The notes under the pieces are model-generated. The model ran no database searches, had not been told where the DNA came from, and worked only from the letters and a program-made list of their open reading frames with translations. This document shows positions 8,291 through 17,097 of a stretch of DNA of 64,000 bases, in pieces. The position numbers were made by a program, and so were the translations under genes. Positions within the stretch are counted from its first letter, which is position 1. Every line of letters starts with the position of its first letter. The stretch comes from an uncultured Ferrovibrio sp. (GTDB lineage: Bacteria; Pseudomonadota; Alphaproteobacteria; Ferrovibrionales; Ferrovibrionaceae), in the NCBI RefSeq assembly GCF_937960835.1, contig NZ_CALGPC010000009.1:277658-341657 (forward strand), in the 5' to 3' direction.

Positions 8291-8542
8291 CTACTTCTTC
8301 TTATCTGTGGCACCGCCGCCGGGGAACTGGCTGAAGAAGAATTTCTGAATCTGTTCAAGGTTTTGCAGACCGAGCGGCGCCCAGGTCTTGAGCAGGGTTT
8401 CAGGATCCATGGCGTTCAGCGACCCCATGATGCGGTCCTGCATCTGCTGCATGACTGCGCTTTGCAGGGGCTGCACATCGGGCAGGCCCAGGAAGCTGCG
8501 CGCTTCCTCTGGCGTGCAATCGATATTGACTGTTATCTTCAT
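8291..8542 (-). CDS. DUF6489 family small protein
   Basis: This 83-residue protein starts MKITVNIDCTPEEARSFLGL and continues with PDVQPLQ, a pattern conserved in a small alphaproteobacterial family. The rest is a single amphipathic helical region followed by a KKK tail. The family resembles phasin-like or polymer-granule-associated small proteins only superficially, and no function is established. It is divergent from the DUF255 gene and probably heads the ferredoxin-mnmE transcript. Confidence 0.7.
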   Translation of the reverse strand: MKITVNIDCTPEEARSFLGLPDVQPLQSAVMQQMQDRIMGSLNAMDPETLLKTWAPLGLQNLEQIQKFFFSQFPGGGATDKKK

Positions 8543-8599
8543 CGCCGCACCTTAGGTTCGAGTGAAACGCCGAAAGCAGAAGCGGGACAAATACCTAGC

Positions 8600-10678
8600 A
8601 TGGCCGCAGACCCCTTGTCAGGGACCAAGCAGATCGATCTGAACCGGAATAATCTCGACCGGGCAGCCTCGCCTTATCTGCAGCAGCATCGCGACAACCC
8701 GGTGCATTGGCAGGTCTGGGGGCCCGAGGTCCTGGCGGCCGCCCAGGCGCTGGACAAGCCTATCCTGCTCTCCATCGGCTATGCCGCCTGCCACTGGTGC
8801 CACGTGATGGCCCATGAAAGCTTCGAGAATCCCGAAATTGCCGCGGTGATGAACGAGCTGTTCGTCAATATCAAGGTCGACCGCGAGGAACGGCCGGATA
8901 TCGACGCCATCTACATGAACGCGCTGCATCTCCTGGGCGAGCAGGGCGGCTGGCCGCTGACCATGTTTTTGACGCCCAAGGGCGAGCCCTTCTGGGGCGG
9001 CACCTATTTCCCGGCCGAGCCCCGCTATGGCCGGCCCGGCTTCGTCGAGGTTCTGAACAAGGTCTCGGAGGCCTATCACCAGAACAAGAAGGCGGTGGCG
9101 CAGAATGTGAAGATGCTGGTCGGCGGCCTGCGCGAGCTGGCCAGGCCCCAATCGCGCGACCGCCTGATGCTGAGCAACGAGGTGCTCGATCAGATCGCCG
9201 CTCAGCTGCTCACCCATGTCGACCCGCAGCATGGCGGCATCGGCGGCGCGCCCAAATTCCCGCAGACCGGATTGTTTGATCTGCTCTGGCGTGCCTATCT
9301 GCGCAGCGGCAATGTCGATTACGCCCAGGCGGTGACCAACACGATCGCCCGCATGGCGCAGGGCGGCATCTACGATCATCTCGGCGGCGGCTTTGCCCGT
9401 TATTCCACCGATGCCGAATGGCTGGCGCCGCATTTCGAGAAAATGCTCTACGACAATGCGCAGCTTCTCTCGCATATGGCGCTGATCGAGGCCGAGATCG
9501 ACAATCCGCTGCTGCGCCAGCGCATCGAGGAAACCGTCGGCTGGCTGCTGCGCGAGATGGTCGCCAAAGGCGGCGCCTTTGCGGCCACGCAGGATGCGGA
9601 TTCGGAAGGCGAAGAAGGCAAGTTCTACGTCTGGCAGAAGCGCGAGATCGAACAGATCCTCGGGCCGGAAGAGGCGGCGCTGTTCTGCGAGGCCTATGAC
9701 GTCACCGATACCGGAAACTGGGAACACAAAACCATCCTGCGGCGCAGCCTGACGCCGGAATTGCGCGACGAGGCCACAGAGGAGCGGCTCGCTGCCGCGC
9801 GCGTCAAGCTGTTTGCGGCGCGAGAACAGCGCATCAAGCCGGGCTGGGACGACAAGGTGCTGGCCGACTGGAACGGCCTGATGATCGCAGCCCTGGCCGA
9901 TCTCAGCCGCCAATACGGCAAGCCGGACTGGCTCGCGGCGGCTGAGCGCGCCTATGGTTTCATCACCAATACGATGGCGGTGGGCGATGCCAAGCTCGGC
10001 CATAGCTGGCGCGATGACAAGCTGATCTTCCCCGGCCTTGCCGACGACTATGCCAACATGATGCGCGCCGCCATTGCGCTGTTTGAGGCGACCGGCAGCC
10101 CCGATTACCTCGATCAGGCGAAACGCTGGGGCGAGACCCTGGAGGCCGATTACCTTGATGCGGTGAACGGCGGCTATTTCCTCACCTCGAAGGAAGCCGA
10201 AAGCCTAGTGGCCCGCACGCGCAGCGCCGCCGACAACGCCACCCCTGCCGCCAACGGCACCCTGGTCGGCGTCTTCGCGCGGCTGTGGTATCTCACCGGC
10301 GAACTGCTCTGGCGCGAGCGCGCGCAGAACCTGATCGACGCCTTCGCCGGCGATGTCGCGCGCAACTTCTTCCCGATGGGCGCCTATCTGAACGGCTTCG
10401 ACCTGTTCAGCAACGCCGTGCAGGTGGCGATCATCGGCCAGCGCGGCGAGGCGGCCACCGAGGCGCTGATCGATGCGGCCTACAAGGTCTCTTTGCCCAA
10501 CCGCATCTTGCAGGTCACAGCACCCGGCGCCCTGCTGCCGGAAACCCATCCGGCTTTTGGCAAGACGCAGGTGGACGGCAAACCCACGGCCTATGTCTGC
10601 ATCGGGCCGACCTGCGGCCTGCCGGTGACAACGCCCGGCGAATTGACAGCCGCGCTGAAGGCAACGCGTGCAGTCTGA
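8600..10678 (+). CDS. DUF255 thioredoxin-domain protein (YyaL/SPATA20 type)
   Basis: The 692-residue protein has an N-terminal thioredoxin-like domain with the family signature ACHWCHVM (a CxxC pair) followed by EERPDIDAIYMNALHLLGEQ. The rest is an (alpha/alpha)6-barrel domain like those of AGE epimerases and glycoside hydrolases, with GGIYDHLGGGFARYS and LAPHFEKMLYDNAQLL. It ends in GPTCGLPVTTP. The family is widespread but its reaction is unproven. The start at 8600 begins 57 bases after the divergent DUF6489 start; a longer upstream frame overlaps that gene and is rejected. Confidence 0.85.
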   Translation: MAADPLSGTKQIDLNRNNLDRAASPYLQQHRDNPVHWQVWGPEVLAAAQALDKPILLSIGYAACHWCHVMAHESFENPEIAAVMNELFVNIKVDREERPDIDAIYMNALHLLGEQGGWPLTMFLTPKGEPFWGGTYFPAEPRYGRPGFVEVLNKVSEAYHQNKKAVAQNVKMLVGGLRELARPQSRDRLMLSNEVLDQIAAQLLTHVDPQHGGIGGAPKFPQTGLFDLLWRAYLRSGNVDYAQAVTNTIARMAQGGIYDHLGGGFARYSTDAEWLAPHFEKMLYDNAQLLSHMALIEAEIDNPLLRQRIEETVGWLLREMVAKGGAFAATQDADSEGEEGKFYVWQKREIEQILGPEEAALFCEAYDVTDTGNWEHKTILRRSLTPELRDEATEERLAAARVKLFAAREQRIKPGWDDKVLADWNGLMIAALADLSRQYGKPDWLAAAERAYGFITNTMAVGDAKLGHSWRDDKLIFPGLADDYANMMRAAIALFEATGSPDYLDQAKRWGETLEADYLDAVNGGYFLTSKEAESLVARTRSAADNATPAANGTLVGVFARLWYLTGELLWRERAQNLIDAFAGDVARNFFPMGAYLNGFDLFSNAVQVAIIGQRGEAATEALIDAAYKVSLPNRILQVTAPGALLPETHPAFGKTQVDGKPTAYVCIGPTCGLPVTTPGELTAALKATRAV

Positions 10679-10973
10679 CGCGCGGTAACTTGCAGCTTTG
10701 ACATTATGAGCCGGTAACTCTGCTCTGAACTTGCAGATCCGCTGTGACGCAACTGTGACAAAAGCGGCGCGGCAAGTGGGTATTCGGTTTTTAATCTCGG
10801 ATTTCTGCGCCGCTCCCTGCAAGTTGGCCGCGAATTTCCGCGTTCCGGTTTCACCGCGTTTTGGTCAGGCGTGTCGCGTCAAGCTTTGCCGCTTGCGAAC
10901 GATCCCCCCTTGCCCGGCGACAGCGATCCGCGGCGTTCAGCCATATCAGCAACGAATCGCAAGGGCAGTTCCA

Positions 10974-12911
10974 ATGGCCACATCAAGCAGCGTCGACAAT
11001 CCGGTTACCGCCGTCGATGACCGTTACGTCATCGCCAAGGGCGAGACCAAGTATTTCAGCACCCGCTATCTGACCTGGAACGACAAGGGCGCCGATGGTG
11101 GTCTGAAGGTCACCACGGTCAGCGCCACCAGCAAGGCCGGCGTGAAGATCGAGACCTGGTCGGATGGCACCGTCATCTACCGGCCCAAGCCCGGCTGGGA
11201 AGGCGTTGACAGCATCGAATACACGCTCGTCGATGCCAATGGCAGCACCGATACCGGCACCGTCTTCATTCAGGTCGGCAATGCCCCCGCGCCAGCGCCC
11301 GAGCCGTCGCCTGCGCCGAGCCAGCCCTCCACCGGCAAAGGCAATCCCGTCACTGCCGGCGATGACCGATGGACCATCGCCAGGGACGAAGTGAAATACT
11401 TCAACGACAGCCACCTGCTGTTCAACGACAAGGCGCCCGATGGTGGCCTCAAGGTCGCTGCAATCGACAATGTCACGGCATCCGGCGCCAGGCTGGAGAA
11501 GCTTGCCAATGGCACGGTGATCTACCGCCCGCTGAAGGGCTGGGAAGGCACTGACAGCTTCACCTACACGATCACCGATGCCGATGGCAGCACGGATACC
11601 GCCACCGTCACCATCAAGGTCGGCAGCGGCACAGCAACGCCGGCCCCGACTCCCACGCCGACGCCGACACCCACGCCAACGCCCGGCAACAGCATCACCG
11701 GCACCAAAGCGTCCGACACGCTGAACGGCACGGCAGGCAACGACACGATCAGCGGTCTTGCCGGCAATGACGTGCTGAATGGCAATGGCGGCGACGATGT
11801 GCTGATCGGCGGGCCGGGCCGCGACCAGCTCAACGGCGGCGCCGGCAATGACACTGCCTCCTACGCTGATGCGGCCGGTTCGATCACCGCGGATCTTGCC
11901 ACCGGCGTGGCGACCCAGGCTGTCCGCATCATGGCGATGGGCGATTCCCACACCTATGGCATGATCGGCTACACCAATAACGAAACCAGCGGCGGCTATC
12001 GCAGCCTGCTGGCTGACAAGCTGAAGGGCGCCGGCCTGAAATTCGATTTCGTCGGCAGCCAGAACAGCGGTCCGGCAGGCTACGACAATCAGCATGAAGG
12101 CTATAACGGCTGGCAGTCGAACCAGCTGAATGACATCGCCGCCAAGGCGCTCGCCGATCACAAGCCGGATGTCATTCTGCTGATCTCGGGCAGCAACGAC
12201 GCCAAGATGGATTCGGTCGCGACGATGAAGGCCGATCTCAGCAAGCTGCTTGATACGATCTATGCCAATTCACCCGACACGCAGATCCTGCTCGGCACCC
12301 TGCCGCCGCCGCGGCCGGAAAATGTCGCCAACATCCCGCCCTCGAAGGTGGCGGAATATAACGCGCAGCTTCCCAGCCTCGTCGCCACCAAGGCGGCGGG
12401 CGGCATGAAGATCAAGCTGGTCGACAACAGCAATCTGAACCTCAGCGACGTGCGTCCGCTCGGCGGCGACTGGGGCGTGCATCTGAACGACCAGGGCTAT
12501 GAGAAGCTGGCTGGCAACTGGTTCAACGCGCTCAAATCCCTCGGCGTGGAACAGAATACCATTGCCGCCAACCGCGACACGCTGTCCAGCATCGAGAACC
12601 TGACCGGCTCGGCGCAGAACGACATCCTGCGCGGCGACGGCAATGCCAATGTGCTGAACGGCAATGGCGGCAACGACCAGCTATGGGGCGGCGGTGGCGC
12701 CGACACCTTCCTGTTCCTGAAAGGCAAGGGCGGCCACGACAAGATCCTCGATTTCAACCGCGCCGAAGGCGACAAGCTGAAGACCGATTACACCCTGGCC
12801 GATATCAAGGGCTGGGGGACCAACACGCTGACCTTCGATACGGCCTCGACGCAACCGGAATCGGTGCAGTCGAACCATATCTGGGCGCAGTCGGACCTTC
12901 TGTTCCTGTAA
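10974..12911 (+). CDS. Secreted RTX protein with two Big_9-type domains and an inserted SGNH hydrolase domain
   Basis: The 645-residue protein has no N-terminal signal but carries RTX calcium-binding repeats and a hydrophobic end (DLLFL), so type I secretion is likely. In order it has two tandem cadherin/Big_9-like domains (about 8-98 and 120-215, alike in VTAxDDR and the GTVIYRP-GWEG core), a PT-repeat linker, RTX nonapeptides (about 243-295), an SGNH/CE3-like esterase domain (about 310-525) and a second RTX block (about 540-585). SGNH blocks are visible: GDSH (Ser325), SGSND (Asn408) and DWGVH (Asp499, His503). The esterase interrupts an RTX unit between ITADLATGVAT and DTLSSIENLTGS, which are normally contiguous. 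Substrate is probably an acetylated polysaccharide (inference). No exporter genes adjoin. Start chosen at the ATG that begins MATSSSVDNP. Confidence 0.85.
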   Translation: MATSSSVDNPVTAVDDRYVIAKGETKYFSTRYLTWNDKGADGGLKVTTVSATSKAGVKIETWSDGTVIYRPKPGWEGVDSIEYTLVDANGSTDTGTVFIQVGNAPAPAPEPSPAPSQPSTGKGNPVTAGDDRWTIARDEVKYFNDSHLLFNDKAPDGGLKVAAIDNVTASGARLEKLANGTVIYRPLKGWEGTDSFTYTITDADGSTDTATVTIKVGSGTATPAPTPTPTPTPTPTPGNSITGTKASDTLNGTAGNDTISGLAGNDVLNGNGGDDVLIGGPGRDQLNGGAGNDTASYADAAGSITADLATGVATQAVRIMAMGDSHTYGMIGYTNNETSGGYRSLLADKLKGAGLKFDFVGSQNSGPAGYDNQHEGYNGWQSNQLNDIAAKALADHKPDVILLISGSNDAKMDSVATMKADLSKLLDTIYANSPDTQILLGTLPPPRPENVANIPPSKVAEYNAQLPSLVATKAAGGMKIKLVDNSNLNLSDVRPLGGDWGVHLNDQGYEKLAGNWFNALKSLGVEQNTIAANRDTLSSIENLTGSAQNDILRGDGNANVLNGNGGNDQLWGGGGADTFLFLKGKGGHDKILDFNRAEGDKLKTDYTLADIKGWGTNTLTFDTASTQPESVQSNHIWAQSDLLFL

Positions 12912-12930
12912 TGCTGCATTGAAAAAGCGA

Positions 12931-12957
12931 CGGCGGGCGGTGTTGCACCGCCCGCCG
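12931..12957 (-). terminator. Terminator hairpin between the RTX gene and the amidohydrolase gene
   Basis: A 12-bp GC-rich perfect stem (CGGCGGGCGGTG with its complement) has a three-base TTG loop. On the minus strand it is followed after four bases by five T residues, so it should end the amidohydrolase transcript. It lies 19 bases past the stop of the converging RTX gene and may serve both. Confidence 0.65.
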
Positions 12958-12990
12958 CACTGAACGCAGCGAAAAAGCTGCGCTGAACGA

Positions 12991-14241
12991 TTACACCGCC
13001 GCCTTCGACAGGCCCGGCAGGCCTGCGGCGCGTAGACCGCCGGCCATCAGCGGCAGGGCGCTGCCTGCCGGCAAGCCGCCGGAGAAAACCGCACGATGGT
13101 TCTTGCGGTCGGCAGCCTTGCTGATGTCCTCGACCGGATTGCCATCCACCAGCAGGAAGTCCGCCTGCGCGCCTTCCTTGATCACGCCATGCGAGGGCAG
13201 GTCGCACAGATCGGCAGCGTTGCTTGTGCCCGCCCGCAGGGCGTCCAGCGGCGTCATGCCGCCTTCGACCATGTATTTCAGCTCCATGGCATTCTCGCCA
13301 TGCAGGTTGAACGGCGTGCCCGCATCGGTGCCCATCGCCACCTTGCCGCCGGCATCGACGAAGCGCTTGAAGTTGCGCTTGTGGATCTCAAAGACGCGCT
13401 GCGCCTTCTCCACCGCCCAGGCCGGGATGCCCTTGTCGGCGTTCTTGACGATGTTCAAGACGGCGGCCAGCGTCGGCACCAGGAAGGTGCCGCGCTCCAG
13501 CATCGCCTTCAGGCACTCGTCATCCATGAAGATGCCATGCTCGATGGAGCTGACACCGCCCAGCACGGCATTGAGAATGCCCTCCGCGCCCTGCGCATGG
13601 CTGGCTGAGCGCTTGCGGAAGCGGCGTGCCTCGGCAAGGCCGGCCGCCATTTCCTCGCGCGTGTAATGCGCATCTTCCGGATCGACACCCGGGGTCATCA
13701 CGCCGCCGGTAGCCATGATCTTGATCACATCGGCGCCGGCATGGATCTGCTCACGCACCGCCTTGACCACTTCATCCACGCCATCGGCCACCCGGCCGGT
13801 GCGGTTGCCATGGCCGCCGGTCATGCAGATGATCTTGCCCGAGGCGCGGATCACCGGCCCGGTGAACTCACCGCGCTTGATGGCATCGCGCACGCTCAGC
13901 TCGATATAATCCTTGCCGCCGCAATCGCGCACCGCGACGATGCCGCTGCGCAGCGTCAGTTGCGCGCGCTCCAGGGTTTTCAGCGTCAGCTGCGCCGCGC
14001 TCAGCTTCGACTGCGCGGTGCCCGGATCGGCTTCGCCGCCCATGGTGAGATGCACATGGCAGTCGATCAGGCCCGGCATCAGGGTGCCGCCGGTCGTATC
14101 GACGGTCTCACCGGCAAAGCCGGCAAACTCGCCGGCCGGCGCCACCTTCACCACCCGGCCATTTTCGACCAGCACGCCGAAACCCGGCTGCGGCGCCTTG
14201 TGACCATCAAATACGAATCCGCCAATGAATAATGTGGGCAT
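12991..14241 (-). CDS. Metal-dependent amidohydrolase (imidazolonepropionase/Xaa-Pro dipeptidase-like)
   Basis: The 416-residue protein has the amidohydrolase composite sandwich start (LFIGGFVFDGH, then a VVENGR-type strand), the metal-binding LMPGLIDCHVHLTMGG motif, a candidate bridging lysine in AGADVIKIMATGGV, histidines in SASHAQGAEG and SSIEHGIF, and the final metal aspartate in VAMGTDAGTPF. The closest style is the imidazolonepropionase-like subgroup that includes Xaa-Pro dipeptidases and carboxypeptidases. No signal peptide is seen. The gene stands alone, divergent from egtB. Substrate unknown. Confidence 0.85.
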   Translation of the reverse strand: MPTLFIGGFVFDGHKAPQPGFGVLVENGRVVKVAPAGEFAGFAGETVDTTGGTLMPGLIDCHVHLTMGGEADPGTAQSKLSAAQLTLKTLERAQLTLRSGIVAVRDCGGKDYIELSVRDAIKRGEFTGPVIRASGKIICMTGGHGNRTGRVADGVDEVVKAVREQIHAGADVIKIMATGGVMTPGVDPEDAHYTREEMAAGLAEARRFRKRSASHAQGAEGILNAVLGGVSSIEHGIFMDDECLKAMLERGTFLVPTLAAVLNIVKNADKGIPAWAVEKAQRVFEIHKRNFKRFVDAGGKVAMGTDAGTPFNLHGENAMELKYMVEGGMTPLDALRAGTSNAADLCDLPSHGVIKEGAQADFLLVDGNPVEDISKAADRKNHRAVFSGGLPAGSALPLMAGGLRAAGLPGLSKAAV

Positions 14242-14645
14242 TTCCTGGGACTTTCCTGGTCGCGAAACAAAAACGGGAGGCTGCAGGTTGGCGCGGCGCG
14301 GCCATGTTGGTCAATAGAAATCCGTATGCGGATGCTCGTCGCAGGACTGCACGCGGGGCGCGAAGCAGCCCCGTGGAACCGCGACCTTTGCTGGGGGATG
14401 AAATGATCGCTGCTGACACCATGTTGTCAGCGGTGCCGCGGTAGAAAGCGATATCCGCAAAGGCCGGCGGGCTGCGGGTTTTCCAGGCTGGGATGACCCA
14501 AGTCATATCACGCCTTGGCCACATTTCCGCCGTCTGCCGCGGTCTAGCTTCGCGGTTATGACCGGCCCCAAGCAGCCGGAACAAAAACCCAGTCAAGGAT
14601 GTTGGTTCGGTGCCGCGCGGTACCGCCAAGAAATGGAGACCAAGG
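14242..14645. other. Divergent intergenic region before egtB
   Basis: About 400 bases lie between the amidohydrolase start (minus) and egtB start (plus). I see no convincing gene. One operator-like palindrome is present: GCTGACA, six bases, then TGTCAGC (14412-14431). Frames annotated across this stretch lack ribosome-binding sites and family features. Confidence 0.5.
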
Positions 14646-16079
14646 ATGAACGAAACCCTGGCGCTCGGGACCAGCACGGATCACCCCGTCTCGGAGCATA
14701 TTGCGCCAGATCGCGTCGGATCAGATCGCACAGGAGCGGACACACCCCCTTCCAGTTCACGTTCCGCGACAGATAATCCGTCTTCTGCCAGCACGACGCT
14801 GTTCAGCGACGCCTATGGCCGCGACACGCGGGCGGCCTTGCTGCGCGGCTATCGCGCGGTGCGGCAGCTGACCGAAAAGCTGGCCGCGCCGCTGTCGCCG
14901 GAAGACCAGTGCCTGCAATCGATGCCCGATGCCAGCCCGACCAAGTGGCATCGCGCGCATACCGCCTGGTTCTTCGAAACCTTCCTGCTGCAGCCCTACC
15001 TGCCCGGCTACTGCGTTTTCGATGAGCATTTCGCTTATCTGTTCAATTCCTATTACGAAGCTTTGGGCGCACGGCATCCGCGGCCGGAACGTGGCATCCT
15101 GAGCCGTCCGACTACCGGCGCGATTGCGCAATACCGCCGTTATGTCGATGCGGCGATGACCGAGCTGATCAGCCAGGCCGACGATGCCATCCTGGAAACC
15201 ATCGCGCCGCTGCTGGCGCTGGGCCTTGCGCATGAGCAACAGCATCAGGAACTCATCCTCACCGACATCAAGCACGCCTTTTCGCGGCATCCCTACGCGC
15301 CGGCCTATCAGCCGCCGCAGAGTTTCACCCGCGAACCAGCGCCGGCGCTGGACTTCATCCGCTTCGAGGGCGGCATCGTCGAAATCGGCCATGACGGCCA
15401 TGGTTTTGCCTTCGACAACGAGCAGCCGCGCCATCCGGTGATTCTGCAGCCCTTCCGCATCGCATCGCGGCCGATCACCTGCGGCGAGTATCTCGCCTTC
15501 ATGGAAGATGGCGGCTATCGCCGGCCCGAGCTTTGGCTGTCCGACGGCTGGGCCCTGTGCCAGGCGGAAAACTGGCAGGCGCCGCTCTACTGGTCGCAGG
15601 ACAAGCGCGGCTACTGGCAGATCTTCACCTTGAACGGACGCCGCGCCATCGATCCGGCCGAGCCGGTCTGCCATGTCTCCTTCTACGAAGCGGCCGCCTT
15701 CGCCACCTGGGCCGGCAAGCGCCTGCCGACCGAGGCGGAATGGGAACATGCCGCCAGCTCGCCGCAGCGCCGCGCGCATGGCAATTTCCTGGATCATACG
15801 CATCCGCATCCGCGCACGGTGCAGGCGCCCGATGGCGTCCTGCAGATGTTCGGCGAAGTCTGGGAATGGACCCGCTCGTCCTACGAGCCTTATCCCGGCT
15901 ATCGCCCGGCGCCTGGCGCCATCGGCGAATATAACGGCAAGTTCATGATCGGGCAGATGGTGCTGCGCGGGGGCTCCTGCGCCACGCCGCGCGGTCATGT
16001 GCGGCCCAGCTACCGCAACTTCTTCCCGCCAGCTGCGCGCTGGCAATTCTCCGGCATTCGCTTAGCGGACGACGCCTAG
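14646..16079 (+). CDS. egtB: Ergothioneine biosynthesis sulfoxide synthase EgtB
   Basis: EgtB is a non-haem iron enzyme that joins a thiol (gamma-glutamylcysteine or cysteine) to hercynine with O2. The 477-residue protein has an N-terminal DinB-like domain with KWHRAHTAWFFE and the iron-ligand motif HEQQHQE, then a formylglycine-generating-enzyme-like domain with HVSFYEAAAFATWAGKRLPT, GEVWEWTRSSY and a C-terminal GGSCATPRGHVRPSYRNFF. I start it at the ATG that follows a GGAG-containing leader; an in-frame ATG at 14610 adds 12 residues. The first 35 or so residues are Ser/Thr-rich and probably disordered. egtD follows after 13 bases. egtA, egtC and egtE are not nearby. Confidence 0.93.
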   Translation: MNETLALGTSTDHPVSEHIAPDRVGSDRTGADTPPSSSRSATDNPSSASTTLFSDAYGRDTRAALLRGYRAVRQLTEKLAAPLSPEDQCLQSMPDASPTKWHRAHTAWFFETFLLQPYLPGYCVFDEHFAYLFNSYYEALGARHPRPERGILSRPTTGAIAQYRRYVDAAMTELISQADDAILETIAPLLALGLAHEQQHQELILTDIKHAFSRHPYAPAYQPPQSFTREPAPALDFIRFEGGIVEIGHDGHGFAFDNEQPRHPVILQPFRIASRPITCGEYLAFMEDGGYRRPELWLSDGWALCQAENWQAPLYWSQDKRGYWQIFTLNGRRAIDPAEPVCHVSFYEAAAFATWAGKRLPTEAEWEHAASSPQRRAHGNFLDHTHPHPRTVQAPDGVLQMFGEVWEWTRSSYEPYPGYRPAPGAIGEYNGKFMIGQMVLRGGSCATPRGHVRPSYRNFFPPAARWQFSGIRLADDA

Positions 16080-16092
16080 ACAAGAGGTCACG

Positions 16093-17094
16093 ATGACGAT
16101 GCTCGCCCTGCGGCAACACGCCGACACCTTGCCCTTGCAGCCGGCTCGCGACTTTGCCACCGACGTCCACGAAGGATTGCGCGGCTGGCCGAAAGCCATT
16201 CCATCGAAGTATTTCTACGACGACGAAGGCTCTCGTCTCTTCGAGAAGATCTGTGAATTGCCGGAATACTATCCGACCCGCACCGAGCTGAAGCTGCTGC
16301 AGGACAACGCGCCCGCCATTGCCGAGATCATCGGCCCGGATGTCGAGCTGATCGAATTCGGTGCCGGCGCCGCGCGCAAGGTGCGTCTTTTGCTGGATGC
16401 GCTGATCCGCCCGCGCGCCTATCTGCCCATCGACATCTCCGGCCCGCATCTGACCGCAGCCGTCAAGGCGCTTGCCGCTGATTATCCGCATATCGCGGTG
16501 AAACCGGTGCCGGGCGATTACACCGCGCCGCTGCGCCTGCCGCAGCCGCAGAAAGGTGCTGCGCGCCGCGTCTGCTTTTTCCCAGGCTCCACCATCGGCA
16601 ATTTCACGCCGGAGGAGGCGCATAGCTTCCTGCGCCATGCCGCGCGGATGCTGTCGAACGATGCCAAGCAGGGCGGTCTGACCTCGCCGGGCGGATTGCT
16701 GATCGGCGTCGATCTGGTGAAGTCGCCGGACATCCTGCATGCCGCCTATAACGATTCCGCTGGCGTGACGGCGGCCTTCAACCTCAACCTGCTGCACCGG
16801 ATCAACCGCGAACTGGGCGGTGATTTTAAGGTCGACCGCTTCGCCCATTACGCTTTCTACCAGCCGCATCTGCGGCGCGTGGAAATGCACCTGGTCAGCC
16901 TGGCGGCGCAGACCGTGCGGATTGGCGAGGCGTCTTATGAATTCTCGGAAGGCGAGTCGATCCATACCGAGAATTCCTACAAATACACGCTGGCCGGTTT
17001 CCGCTACATGGCCGAGCAGGCGGGCTTCCGCCCCAGCGCCGTCTGGTGCGATCCGGACCGCCTGTTCAGCCTGCATTGGCTGACACTGGCGTAA
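16093..17094 (+). CDS. egtD: L-histidine N(alpha)-methyltransferase EgtD
   Basis: EgtD trimethylates histidine to hercynine with S-adenosylmethionine, the first step of ergothioneine synthesis. The 333-residue length is typical. Family features are KAIPSKYFYDDEGSRLFEKI, the PEYYPTRTE segment, the SAM-binding ELIEFGAGAARKVRLLLDAL, and the FPGSTIGNF loop. The C-terminal part holds the histidine-binding region with IHTENSYKYT. It follows egtB closely on the same strand, so the two form a compact hercynine-to-sulfoxide operon. It ends 3 bases before a convergent ABC permease gene. Confidence 0.95.
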   Translation: MTMLALRQHADTLPLQPARDFATDVHEGLRGWPKAIPSKYFYDDEGSRLFEKICELPEYYPTRTELKLLQDNAPAIAEIIGPDVELIEFGAGAARKVRLLLDALIRPRAYLPIDISGPHLTAAVKALAADYPHIAVKPVPGDYTAPLRLPQPQKGAARRVCFFPGSTIGNFTPEEAHSFLRHAARMLSNDAKQGGLTSPGGLLIGVDLVKSPDILHAAYNDSAGVTAAFNLNLLHRINRELGGDFKVDRFAHYAFYQPHLRRVEMHLVSLAAQTVRIGEASYEFSEGESIHTENSYKYTLAGFRYMAEQAGFRPSAVWCDPDRLFSLHWLTLA

Positions 17095-17097
17095 TGC

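Noticed and set aside
8618..10003. 461-codon minus-strand open frame
   Set aside because: Antisense shadow of the DUF255 gene.
11641..11690. Short tandem repeat as a possible mobile-element or CRISPR signal
   Set aside because: It encodes the Pro-Thr linker of the RTX protein; in-frame, degenerate and without spacers.
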